Assembly: GCA_963556145.1 (NCBI GenBank)
Contig: OY744468.1
Span: 2,108,001 to 2,172,000, forward strand
Direction: 5' to 3'
DNA: 64,000 nucleotides
DNA from: Hygrocybe punicea
Lineage: Eukaryota > Basidiomycota > Agaricomycetes > Agaricales > Hygrophoraceae
Shown here: piece after piece, positions 10,980-22,300 of the stretch
How the letters are laid out: each line of letters begins with the position of its first letter
How positions within the stretch are numbered: position 1 is the first letter of the stretch
The notes under the pieces: generated by a model
What the model was told of the DNA's origin: nothing
Databases searched by the model: none
The model's input: only the letters and a program-made list of their open reading frames with translations
Position numbers and translations under genes: made by a program

Positions 10980-13900
10980 CTACTTCTTGTCTTCCCGCTG
11001 TGCCAGAAGCAGCTTCACCACAGCCTCATGCCCGTTTCCAGCCGCAAACGAGAGCGGCGTGTTACCGTACATGTCCTCCGAATCCACGTCGATATCGTCC
11101 CGTGCCAGAAGCAACCTCACAACCGCATCATACCCGTTTGTGGCCGCATACGAGAGCGGTGTCCGAGCCGTTCTGTCCCTCGAATTCACCTGGACATCAT
11201 CCCGTGCCCGCAGCAACCTCACAACCGCCTCCCACCCGTTGGCGGCTGCACATGAGAGCGGTGTCTTATCGTCCATATCCTTCGAGTCCACCTCGACATC
11301 GTCCCGTGCCAGCAGCAATCTCACAACCGCCTCATAGCCCTTTCCGGCCGCAAACCAGAGCGCCGTCCGATCACATGCGTCCTTCGAATCTGCCTCGACA
11401 TCCTCCCTTGCCAGCAACAACCTCACAACTGCCTCGTGCCCGTTTGCGGCAGCATACGAGAGCGGTGTGTATGACCACTTGTCCTTCGAATTCACCTGGA
11501 CATCATCTCGTGCCAGTAGCAACCTCACAACTGCCTCATGCCCATTATCGGCCGCATACGAGAGCGCCGTTCGATCCCATGTGTCCTTTGAATCCACCCG
11601 GACATCATCCCGCGACAGCAGCAGGCTCATCACTGCCTCATGCCCGTTTTCGGCTGCTAACGAGAGCGGCGTCCGATCCCGGGTGTACATTGAATCCACG
11701 TCAACATCGTCCCGTGCTAGTAGCAATCTCACAACCGCGTCATGGCCGTTTTCGGCTGCCAACGAGAGTGGTGTACAACCCCACATGTCCTTGGAATCCA
11801 CAGCGACATCATCCCGTGCCAGTAGCAGGCTCACAACCGCCTGCCACCCGTTTCCGGCTGCAAACGAGAGTGGTGTCCGATCCCATATGTCCTTGGAATC
11901 CACAGCGACATCATCCTGTGCCAGTAGCTGGCTCACCACCGCCTTCCACCCGTTTTCGGCCGCAAATGAGAGTGGGGTCTTATGGTTGTAGTCCTTCGAA
12001 TTCACCTGGACATCATCCCGTGCTAGCAGAAACCTCACAACCCCCTCATGCCCCGTTTGGGCTGCCAACGAGAGCGGCGTTTGACCCCATATGTCCGGAG
12101 AATCAACCTGGACATCCTCCTGTGCTAGCAGCATCCTCACCAACACCTCATGCCCATTATGGGCCGCATACGAAAGCGAGGTCCTACCAACACTGTCTCG
12201 TAAGCCTGCCTCGGCCCCCTTTTCCAACTGATATTTGGTAATCTCCGCCAGTCCAAAGAATGAAGCCATATGTATGCCTGTGAAATTTTTCACCAGGGTT
12301 CGGGTATGCCTTGGGTATGGGTGATCTGCTAACAAGACCTGACCGGTGAAGGCAACTTTTAGGTCATCCTGAAGAAACTTCAATGCAATATCTTTGCTAA
12401 TCTCCTCCACCTGTCCAGCATGATGACCCCAATGCCGAGCAGCATAGTCAAGTAACGCCTTGTCATGCAAAATGGATTTCAGTTCCAAGTAACCATTGCA
12501 GTGGCCCCGCTCAAATTCGTCGAACGAAAGGTATGTGAGGCACGTCGATGTTATAGTAGCCTGAGCCTTTGGGAAATGTGAATCTCGCTTGCGTTGAAAA
12601 TATTCCTGTGCGGTGCAGTCTGAAGCGAATAAGTACGGATGATAGATCAACATAAATGTGGCGGGATACTTACGAACGAGGTGAATAATACTGCGTTCTT
12701 CGTCCACGACAATGAGGCCAGCACACACAGAAGTCAAGATCTCTTCATCAATGATAGCATCAGGGTCCATGCAAGTCGTACCGGGAACCACGGCCAGAGC
12801 ATGTTGAAGCTCCCTAACAGATAATGGTCGGCGAGCATACGCGATCCAGGACAAGACTTGTTCCGCTAACTCTTTGTCGTCTTGGTTTTGTCGCTTGATC
12901 CGTATCATAGCTTCATCATACGTATCATCTACTTCTTTTGGCAGATTTTCGAGGGCTTTGCGGACTGCCGCAGGGCTGTGCTTCCCTACCAGGGAGTCCA
13001 TATGAAGTCGGGCCAGCAAAAACCTTGCAGAGTTGTGAAAAGGGGGACAGCGAGTCAGGATATGATGAATCATACTTACATGCCTTTGGCACTCTCGACG
13101 ATCTTGTTTGCTATGCTTTCTTGCAATATTTTCAGATGTCGTCGAGGCGTTCGAGCAATTCGACCCTTGATGTATTTCCGCACATCCTGATTGTTTGCAC
13201 GAATATCCAAACGCTTCATTCCTTGGAAGTAATGCGCAATTGATAAAAGATCGCGTGAGGTGACCATCAGGTTGACAGCGCTAGCCATAGATTGAAGCGC
13301 AACAAGCAAATCTGCCCGAGTTCCATGATCTTCCGGGCACTCGTCCAGAGCATCCACAATAATGATAACCTTGGAGAATGTCCTAAATACTGATTTCAAT
13401 GCCTTTGTACACTCGTTGATGGTTGGACGGGTGTGTCGATCGACGTGTTGCTCGTAAAGAGAGGTAACAATGTCAGAAATGACAGACTGATCCTGCACTA
13501 TCTGTTTGAGCAGACTTCCGACGAGGTTGGACGCCGTCTGTTCGGTTTGTTCTTTATAGTTGCAGTAAATGCATAATATCGCAACATTGTCGTGCTTGAA
13601 GACTTGTTGTAGATGATCTATCACGATTGATCTATAGTGCATCATTTGTCAAGTTTGTTTGTTATGCCAAGTTAAAACGCTCACGAAAGTACTGTCTTCC
13701 CGGCACCAGCTGTCCAAACAGTACATGAAACTACGTGAGACCGCAAAAACATAAATAGGCGCACGAATTCCAGGACACCATAAGGTCTCTGATGACGCAT
13801 CGAGCCAGTCTTTGAATTTGTTAGATTCGAGCAGCCATTGTCCAGTTCCATCTTCCCGTTTTTGAAAAACTTCGTTCTGAGACAATTTGAAGTTGAGAGG

Positions 13901-14189
13901 AGACAGCCAGTTCGCGATAGCCCGACGTTTTTGTACTATACAGCAAGTCGTTTTTCGGTATCAATTGTACCAAGGGTGCAAACAGTGCGCCTTACTCGTG
14001 ATATCGGATGCCAGTTCTAGTCGGTATCAACGGAGAAAACATGCATAAGCGGGTGGATTGCACTGCACCTGCGCTCATCGTGTTGACAACCTCGATCTGA
14101 TCGCTATATATCGTTGTGTTGTATTGATCACCCGCAACATCGTTCCAGGTGCCATGACTTGCATCAACATTGCTGGAATACGCAAACAT
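10980..14189 (-). CDS. NACHT-ankyrin STAND/NLR-like protein
   Basis: A signal-transducing ATPase of the type used by fungi in non-self recognition and innate-type responses. The N-terminus (from 14189) contains GTWNDVAGDQYNTTI, usual for mushroom NACHT proteins. Exon 2 carries IANWLSPLNFKLSQ and TGQWLLESNKFKDWL. Splicing joins CPGI to PGAGKT, giving the Walker A motif; the second half sits in a 25-nt exon at 13685-13709. The next exon has IIIVDALDECPED (Walker B) and LMVTSRD. Introns at 13710-13764, 13632-13684 and 13024-13079 keep frame, and a 54-bp in-frame intron at 12620-12673 joins HLV to CTAQEYF. The rest is 12 ankyrin repeats plus one degenerate copy, ending REDKK. No premature stop remains after splicing. 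The N-terminal effector domain is short and unidentified. What it recognises is unknown. Confidence 0.88.
10990..12205 (-). repeat. Tandem ankyrin-repeat array, 12 units of about 102 bp
   Basis: Within the NACHT gene, 12 near-identical 34-residue ankyrin units follow each other, each with a core like TPLSFAAENGHEAVVRLLLA followed by RDDVxVDSKD. Differences concentrate at a few positions, such as the two or three residues before TPLS and those around the ENG/GNG turn. This resembles repeats of high internal conservation described for fungal allorecognition STAND proteins. The regular 102-bp period also opens a long spurious frame on the opposite strand. Confidence 0.88.
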
Positions 14190-14506
14190 GATGCAGCGAT
14201 GTCGAAAAAATAGAACAGAGACCGTTGACGCCCAAGGCAGTGACAGCCCGCTTGAGTTTTATATAACCGAACTGGTGCAGGGCCTGCAAAAAAGGGAAAA
14301 GTAGATCATTTCGGGTACGAAAACAACGGAATGAAAGGCGGCTATTCACCATAACAGTTTGCTGTGCTCACAGGTATACTACGTGGGTCTGACGCAGTCA
14401 TGCCGTGTGTTCCTATGTAGATCTATTGAGCATATGCCATAAAGTCAACAGATGTAAATAAATTTCACTCTGCAAGACTTTACAACGGTCTTTGCAAGAT
14501 TCTCCC

Positions 14507-14563
14507 TGCTCGATATCCCCCTGCTCGATATCCCCCTGCTCTATATCCCCCTGCTCGATATAT
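14507..14563. repeat. 15-bp tandem repeat, about four copies
   Basis: The unit CTGCTCGATATCCCC is repeated about four times with one variant (CTATAT). It lies upstream of the NACHT gene start and downstream of no recognised gene. Read on the minus strand it would encode repeated EQGDI, but no convincing gene surrounds it. Confidence 0.75.
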
Positions 14564-14708
14564 ACACGCAACTGGGAGAACACTCGCGAAGGTTTCTGCA
14601 CGCAAATCTTGCTTGCGCGAACAATTGCTGCCCACAATCTGTGGGAATACTTATTGCTTAGACCTTAGGAACTCGCCTAGTACCCTTTCACACTCACTGC
14701 AGTCAATG

Positions 14709-16705
14709 CCAGCGAAATATTCACACGTCAAGAAGAGATCGGCATTGGGTCTCTTAAAAAAGTCGGCAGCCACTGGTCACATACAAACGAATAAAGATGC
14801 CCAACACCGATCTTCAAACCCCCACATTGACCGCAGCATTTCCCAGGCCATGACGGCAGTCTCTCAGCTCGAACGAGCCATCGCTCGCATCCTGCTCATT
14901 CGGTACGAACAAGACATTGCGCGTCTCTTCTCCACTCGCCTGTATAACATTTCTCTTGTTCATCTCCCTACATTTGTCATGCGTTGTATCTCGGTCGGTG
15001 GACCCAGTTGGCCGGCGTTCAATGCAGATTGTGAGGAGGTCAAGGATTTTTTCCGTGCCGCTATCTGCATGGACATGCGACAAGCGGGCGAAAGAGTGGC
15101 AACGAAGAGTGTGCTGTGGTCGTACACAGCATTGCGACATTTTGTACGGTGCTCGTCTTTGTTTCGCCTTGTCTGAGCTTTTGAAAACCTACTTCAGGCC
15201 ATCTCTAACAACGTTCCCATATGTCAAAAACGGGGCCTTCATTCCCTCCGTCTTCTGCCTTATTACCCAGCGTTGAGGGCACACCTGGACGTCTTGGAAT
15301 CCATGCCATCTGCCTCGTTTTCAAAGCCTCCATACTTTGGCCCCCTCATATCAGGTCAGGCAGCGCTTGAGGAAGCTTGCGAGATTAAATACGGTCGATC
15401 AAATAATGCATCTAAAGGGTCGCCGTCGGAATGGGATTGCGATTGGCGGGAGAAAGTCCGTGTAGGGTACGATAAAGTGACTCAAACGCTTTGGAAGGTT
15501 GCACGTGAGTTCGACGTGCGCGGGTACGGGATGGTGCTCCGGGACAAGCTAACGACCAAATGGTGCGACTGTGGCTGTTCGACGGACCACCTTGGGGAGG
15601 TTTGCGAGAGAACTGTCAGGGAGGACGAGGAAGAGAGTGGGGTGAGAAATGGGAAGCAGAGGGAATGGGACGGGAGAGGAAGTGGCGTGCATAAGTGGGA
15701 AACGGAGGAAGAAGAGGATATATGGGAGGTTGATCTTGATTTTGGGGGGTTGGAGCCCGACGAATGTGATAGTAATGCAGATATGAACATCGCCGAACTT
15801 ATGGAATGGCGCTATCTTAAAGCGGAACGAGAGAAGGAACAGGTGCGAGCCATATGTGGGCACATACATCGGGTTTGACTCTCGTCAATTCCAGGGGAAT
15901 GCGGCATTTCGGAAAGGAATTTTCGAAGATGCCATTCAGTATTACCAAGTCGCCCACGAAATTGAACCAGAATTACCCCATTACCAGCTGAATCTCGCTG
16001 CGGCCCATTTGAAACTGAACAAGTATGTTCCCCATTTACCCTGCGAGCTTTGCATTTATGCCCTGCTCGATAGCTGGATGGAGGCCGAGAAAGCATGCAC
16101 GCGAGCGTTGGGCCAACATCGGAGCGGTAAGGGATATTTTCGGCGCGCCAAGGCGCGGAAAATGATGGGAAGGACGGAGGAGGCGATGAGAGGTGATGTT
16201 GTCCCGCCTTCTGTACAGTTGGATCAGTCCCGGGTAATGTCATAAACCGACAGATTTGCGTTCGATCCTCAAGATTCAGCCAACCAACATCGAGGCAATC
16301 ACAGAACTCACATCACTTCTACCACCCCAATCCAAATCATCGTCATCTTCTTTACCCGCTTCTTCTTCCTCCAAACACGCGGGAACAAATACGCCCTCGA
16401 ATCACGAGCACGCTCGACTCCACTTACCGAAATCAAAACAACCCAAACCGTTTTCATTCCTTCGGTCAATGTCAGATGACCGGAAGCTTAAAATCACCCT
16501 GTTGCCTGTGACGGTGGAGATGCCAGTTTTTGACACTCCCCAAGGAGCAGCAGCAGCACTGGCTTGGCCGCGCGGGGCTGGGAAGGATAAGAGAAAGTCT
16601 AGCGTCAAAGGTGCTTTTGCGAAAGTTATGGGTGCTATGAAGGTGAAAGCTGAGACGATCGCATATCCAAGCTGGGATAAATACGTGGTGCGAAGAGTGG
16701 ATTAA
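14709..16705 (+). CDS. TPR-repeat protein (co-chaperone-like)
   Basis: Tetratricopeptide repeats bind partner proteins, often Hsp70/Hsp90 tails; no specific partner can be read here. The proposed start is ATG at 14709 (MPAKYSH), but later starts such as 14850 are possible. A 54-bp intron at 15144-15197 (GTACGG to TTCAG) removes a stop and joins ALRHF to AISNNVP. A central acidic stretch (about 15620-15790) is followed by an intron at about 15841-15893 and then the TPR block: GNAAFRKGIFEDAIQYYQ, EPELPHYQLNLAAAHLKLNK, an intron, WMEAEKACTRAL, GKGYFRRAKARKMMGR, an intron, and DLRSILKIQPTNIEA. The tail is Ser-rich and basic and ends at 16705. All these introns keep the frame. The N-terminal half resembles nothing I recognise. 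Confidence 0.75.
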
Positions 16706-17157
16706 TTAGTGTGCCGATAGGTCTCCGGGAGGATTTCTATTATAACCGAGTGGATAATGGGCTGTATGTATTTCCTGTTTTACCCCCTTTTCTTTGTGCT
16801 CTCAGCCTACATTTGAGTAAATTTACGTGAGTAATGCATTTATTTGGCGCCAGATGTGCGCCTCCCCGATTTCCCGATGCAAGGTGCGGGACTTCCAGTC
16901 CTTGACCTCTAACGAGCCCCCTTACTTCACTATGAATATCATCCTATGTAACAGTGATTGTGATTTGGCTCACTACTCCATTACTTCTGGTATACTACTG
17001 CCCGCCAACTCCACCTGTTCCACCAATCAGCAATATCCCAGTTGAAGTAACTATTTTCCGAACTCTCCTCTTCATCACCCTCCATGTCATCTTCATCTCA
17101 GCACCGTTATGCACCTCAGGGATGAATATTCCGACAGAACTCCAATCAGGTGGACTT
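16706..17157. other. Convergent intergenic region
   Basis: Between the stop of the TPR gene and the stop of the kinase remnant on the other strand. I see only likely 3' untranslated sequence and no gene. Confidence 0.5.
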
Positions 17158-18110
17158 TCAGCGTCCTTGTCCTACCGGTTTGTTCAGATCAGTAAACCAC
17201 CTTTTCAATTCCGCATAATACGGCATAATATCGTATTCAAGCCGGCGACTGTAATCCAGCAAGTAACCAAATTCGGCTGGAAAGCCAGCGCCGAGTTTCT
17301 CACCAGACGTTTCCGCCTTCGACGCACGAACACGTTGTATGCTATGTTTCTTTGATTCGTTGTGGGAACCGGAAGTTCTCCAAGGGAGGTCAGCAGTTAA
17401 GAGGAAGAAGGCGGTGTAGGCAAGAGATTCGAGATCGTCGCGCGGTACGAGGTCTGATCTTCAATGTATTCATCATCTTATAAATAGGAAAGTTGACCAC
17501 TCACCGATGCCATCGTGTGCGTTGAGACTTGCCCAATGCAGTGTTCCGACGATATGCTTTGACTCCTTCAATGGATCATACCAGCAGGCTTGATGCACCG
17601 AGAGATACCGAAATCAACGAGTATGATCTTGGATGGGTCTGTTGGCGAGCAAAGTTACATTTTCGGGCTTAATATCTCGATGAACGAAACCGCGTTTTAA
17701 GGCGGAAAGCTATGGCAGATTTCAGCAATGTAAATGAGTAGGGTGTAGTCTAAGTCCAACACACACCATCTGCAGAACGACTCGAACAACAGTGGTCACA
17801 GCCAGAGGCCCAGTAGTGCAACCCTTAATGCTCGGGCCCAAGAGCTCCATCGCTAGATACTCAAAGTGAGGTAGCTGACCATATCTAGTATATATTGCTG
17901 GGATTGCCGGATGTCCTTGGAGGAGCTAAAGTATCCTACTTTTTCATACGCAACTGTTCGTCCCGAGTTTGCTTCTACGGCTTGGAAGACGAGACCCTGC
18001 GGTAGGCAATGGTGGCATCTATGATGTATAGATATCAAGACGGAAACCAAGGATAACTTACATATGCACCAGTCCCGAGAACTTGGGACGAGGCGGTACA
18101 TAGGGGACAT
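17158..18110 (-). pseudogene. CK1-like protein kinase, apparently broken
   Basis: On the minus strand the pieces of a Ser/Thr kinase follow in order: LVFQAVEANSGRTVAYEKV (start of the N-lobe), LQGHPAIPAIYTRYGQLPHF with EYLAMELLGPSI, VHRDIKPENVTLLA (catalytic loop, about 17690), SKIILVDFGISRCIKPAG (DFG, about 17610), IVGTLHWASLNAHDGIG, then after an intron LVPRDDLESLAYTAFFLLT and a tail ending at 17158. The catalytic Asp, DFG and the CK1-style downstream motifs are present. Between the N-lobe piece and LQGHPAIP, and again between NVTLLA and DFG, the frame changes without a plausible intron, so I read it as a pseudogene. A sequencing error or unusual splicing cannot be excluded. Its start lies 45 bp from the gene on the other strand. 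Confidence 0.72.
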
Positions 18111-18155
18111 GTGACTTCTGTTCTAGTCCCGAACAAGAGCCACTGACCCTTCATT

Positions 18156-18989
18156 ATGCCGAGGCTCACAACGGTGCAGCAGACCATTGCTGAAAAAGCA
18201 TCAGAAGATCTCTATAGATACGAGAAAACATGCGAAGAACACTCGGCCGTGCTGAGAAGAAATCCTGAGGGCTATGCTAAAGTGTATGAAGAATACTCGG
18301 CCAACTCAAACGAAACGGGGTTTATGCCTCCCCGTGGTGATTTTGATCATTATATTGCAGAATCAGAGAAGGTCCTCAAGAAGAAATGCACGAACTTGCT
18401 TGAGTAAGTCACCTCTAGATTCGCTTCTACTCGCGATAATCGTTACTAGTCACCTCCACGTAGTGAACGCGTCCCTCTTTCTCTCCCGGCTCTTGATGAG
18501 GAAGGTATCGGAACATGGACAAGATGTCTATCTGGAATTTATTCGTCTAAAGGCGGGGCTCGAGTACGTTGCCAGCGCTCTAATTTTGGTGCTCATGCTC
18601 ATTCATTCCGTCTTACCAGTAAAATATATCCATATATTTTCCCCGAGTCTCCTGTTCAAATCGCGAGTAACCCATTGCCCTCAGATTATCCTCTCGTTCT
18701 GCCCGCTCTGTCCTTCAAATCAGACGAAATTGTGGGATTGCGTCGGGCTCCTGTCAGCAAAACTGAATTTGTTGGCTACAACCAACATCCCGAACAGCTT
18801 CAGAAAGAGACTTTCGTATCCTTTAATGCTGATAATGGCCAGTGGGAAGTTTTTCGTGTTTCTGCTTTTCTTACTTTGGATGGGGACAAAATTTTCTACT
18901 TAGTGTTTGCTGATGAGGGTGCAGAAGCAGTGGCTTGGTCAAACGATTTCTTCAATCTTCTTTGTATATCACAGCGAGTCTTTACTTAG
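18156..18989 (+). CDS. Hypothetical two-exon protein
   Basis: I do not recognise this gene. Exon 1 starts MPRLTTVQQTIAEKA and is rich in charged residues. A GTAAGT donor after CTTGA (about 18404) and an acceptor ending CACGTAG (18463) join it, in frame, to exon 2, which reads ERVPLSLPALDEEGIGTWT and continues open to 18989. The product is about 258 residues. Exon 2 contains SGIYSSKGGARVRC and ends in a fairly conserved-looking stretch (DKIFYLVFADEGAEAVAW). No signal peptide or membrane segment is evident. It diverges from the kinase remnant by 45 bp, so they may share a promoter region. Confidence 0.6.
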
Positions 18990-19343
18990 AATTATAATTG
19001 CTTGTGAGAAACAACCCCTTTACAATCCAAGAAGACGGGTGAACGGATTCCTTGTTTGGTAGGTCGCCGCTGAGTCGACGCTGACCCAATTGTGGTTGTG
19101 GGCTTGAAATTACCGTATTTGGGACCAAAGTTAAAAATTCTCCTAACACGGCTTGGCAAGAGCCCGCTCATATCGTTGATCGATGTTTGTGATTACGATC
19201 TTATATTAATTGCAGCCGCAGCTGCGCAGCACAATGCCGTGCGGGCGTGGTAAGTTGGTCCCCTTGATGCTAATTGACGCCCGTGCCCACCAGACCAAAA
19301 CATCGTCTTCTTTACGACTGCCACCTGTAACTCATTGCTGATC

Positions 19344-22300
19344 ATGGATTTCCCCAGAGGGAGGCCAAATAATCGCCGTGGGCATTTTCGAGGCAATGAT
19401 GTGCAACGAGGGGGTCGTAATTCACCCGCCCGAGGTCGCCCGTCCTCATCGGTCGGTCGTGCACCCCACAATGTTTGCAACTTTTACTGGTCAACTGGTA
19501 GCTGTAATCGAGGATTCGACTGCACCTTTCGTCACCAGACGAATCCTACCGTAGCCACTGCATCAGCGCCCACTACTAACCAGAGCATTCCTGACTTTTT
19601 TTCTGCCGAGGGCCTCGCTCTCAACAACAATTCAGTCAGGAATGCGAGTTACAATCTGAAGCCTATCGAAGCACACAATCATTTGAAGTCCTTCATCGGG
19701 GATATGTACATATTCAGGAACTCATTCGCGGTCGAGGGTTTTGTCAAAATTTTCGCCAGTATCAACGAGCGCAACAAATCTTGGGTTTGTTCATCAGACT
19801 CTTATCATGTTACTGTGTCTGACTTTGGTGGCTTGTTAGGATCTTGACCAATCTCAGGTTATTTGCATCCGTTCCCTCCTTGGACATCGAACTGACAACC
19901 GGTCTTGATTCAGTCATTTTTGTTTACCATAGTCAACGTTTGTTTAATTTTACAATTTCACTTGCTCTTTTTTGTTCCGTTACTTACCTTGATGTCTTGA
20001 AGGGAGATGGCCTGCTGCGTATTGGGGATGTTCTTCGTTGGACACCCGTCTCCGTAAATGCCGGGAGCGGTTCTACGGCGTTATCATTTCAACGAGGATA
20101 TTTTCCTATCTTCGAGGTAAGTAGCCCAAGATTCCCCCAGTACTTATGTCTGGCACAAACTAATTACCTAGTATCTTGCATCCTCGCTTGTCTTGAAAAG
20201 CACCATTCACCAGAACATCAAGTACGTATGAGCGCTTTGTCGTGTTGCGGGTCTCATCATCACTGCTGCACAGCGCCTTGTACACGATGGTCGAGAACAA
20301 CTACGATGCCGTGCATGCAAGTTTGCAGACCTGTGTCGGGGCGATGGTGCAAGCAAGAACTTGGAAAGACCATTCTCCTGGTCTCTCGACTATGTTTCAA
20401 GGAAATTTGGATGGCATCACCGTATTCAAAGTTTTATGTACTGTCTACCATCAGTATGATTCATCTGAATGCACTTGCCATTTTTCCATCAACAATTTCG
20501 AGGCAGGTACTTCCACCGATTCAAGGCAGCCATTCGTAACCACCCGCAGATCCTGGAATTTGTTGAAGATCTTGCAACCTGGTTTGACCTATGGTCTGAA
20601 GACGTATCAGGTCCCACTCCCACATTTGTAGATCCAATCGCGTCTTCGAAGGCGGAAGTTCGATCGCTATCCCTCGGTCAACTTCGTGACGAAGTTTTGC
20701 GCCTCAGGTCCATTGTTCGCAGAGAATCTGGCGTCGCAGACGAACAACGCAGACCCTTTCAATCTCAGACCATCACAGCTGCACAGAAAGCACAAGCGCT
20801 AATGGCTCGTCTGCAACAGACATACGACCCACCAGGGGACTTGAGAGATGGTGGACCACGCCACGATAATGACTTCGCAGAGATCTCTCATATTCGAATC
20901 GCACCGACGCACGAAGAATTGATCTGTCCCGTAGATCCGTTCCTCCCTTACTTCATTCCCAATACGCCACATCATCTAGCGGCTGGCACTATAGAAAAAC
21001 ACGTTTCGGCTTCTGCGTGAGGAGTTGAAGTAAGAATCTGCCTACCTGTCCAGAAAAGAAGAACTGATGGATGAATGCATAGCTCGACAATCCGCCAGTC
21101 TATTCTGGCCATTCAAGCAGATCTTGAAACAATATGGAATGCACCACGCCGATTCCGCCCTTCCACAATCCTGGAGAATATACTCCACAATAAAGGGGGT
21201 CCATATCGTACCACGGGAATCGACTCTGTTTTTTTCCAGTTGTACACCAATATTAAATTCGCTCCTGCGAAGGCCGAAAAGAAGAATTTCACGATTGGCC
21301 TTTCTGCTGACACACCTCCTGGCCATGCGCGGGATCCTTCCTCCAAAAAAAGATACGAGTATTGGGAACATGCGAAAAGGCTACAACACGGTAGTCTTGT
21401 CGTCTTGGTGATTGTGTCCCCAAACAAATGTCAACTCTTCCTCGGAACGATTGCTTCTTCAGGCACTGACATTGCGGAATCGGCCAAGAGCAACGCCAAT
21501 ACCATACAATTTCGTGCATCCTTCTTTGATGCTGAAGTCGAGCTTTATGCCATTCGTCGCGAAATCATCTCCGTCGACCACTCCAAATTTGCCATTTTGG
21601 TCGACAATAGTGTCATGTTCGAATCGATCCGTCCGTTCCTCGAGACGCTGCAGACGGTGGAACCCACGTCGATTCCTTTTTCGCGTTACATAGCACCTGA
21701 GAGCCGTGTCGATGGTGTACCTGTGCTCGTCCCACGATATGCTAGAGTGCCCGGGTTCACCTTCAACCTGAATTGCTTAGCGAAACCAGGATCTGAAATT
21801 CGAAGTCTTGATGTCCAGAGCGAAGCATCAATTGCTTTGGCTCGTTATGAGCTGAACCGCAATAGTGAATTGGATCCTTCTCAAGTGGACTCTGTGTTGG
21901 ATACTCTGACCAGGGAAGTTTCTCTGATTCAGGGGTGCGTTGTGGACACTCATTCTTGTAGGTTATACCTGACTTGCTATTCTTGACAGACCTCCTGGGA
22001 CTGGTAAGGTAAGCAGGTTGTCGCTGTAGTTTCGCAGGCCAACCAGTTTCATCACTCCTGGTTTTAGAGCTATACTGGAAAGGAGTTGCTTCGCATTCTG
22101 TTTGCCAGCGGCATCAAGCCGATTGGTAGGTCTCCTGTGGTTTTGATTACTGTGCTGCTCTTTCAAGTTCTTTACTAGTGCTCATGGCCTTTACTAATCA
22201 TGCACTGGATCATATGTTGTTGTCCGTCCTGGACGCAGGAATCACCTCAAGTATTGTCCGGCTAGGTTCAAGAACGACTGATGAACGGATTGCTGAATTC

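Noticed and set aside
10990..12205. Regular repeats considered as a CRISPR-like array
   Set aside because: The period is 102 bp with an open coding frame and no unique spacers. It is the ankyrin array of a eukaryotic gene.
10925..12241. Plus-strand open frame of 438 codons, Pro/His/Arg-rich
   Set aside because: It lies exactly antisense to the ankyrin array. The 102-bp period lacks stops in this frame too, so it is a repeat shadow.
14164..14352. Minus-strand frame upstream of the NACHT start as an extra first exon
   Set aside because: It has no recognisable segment, and a family-typical N-terminus already starts at 14189.
15325..15365. Short match to the LINE 3' region (GGCCCCCTCA...TCAGGTCAGGC)
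   Set aside because: It is only about 25 bases and lies within the coding exon of the TPR gene, so it is probably chance.
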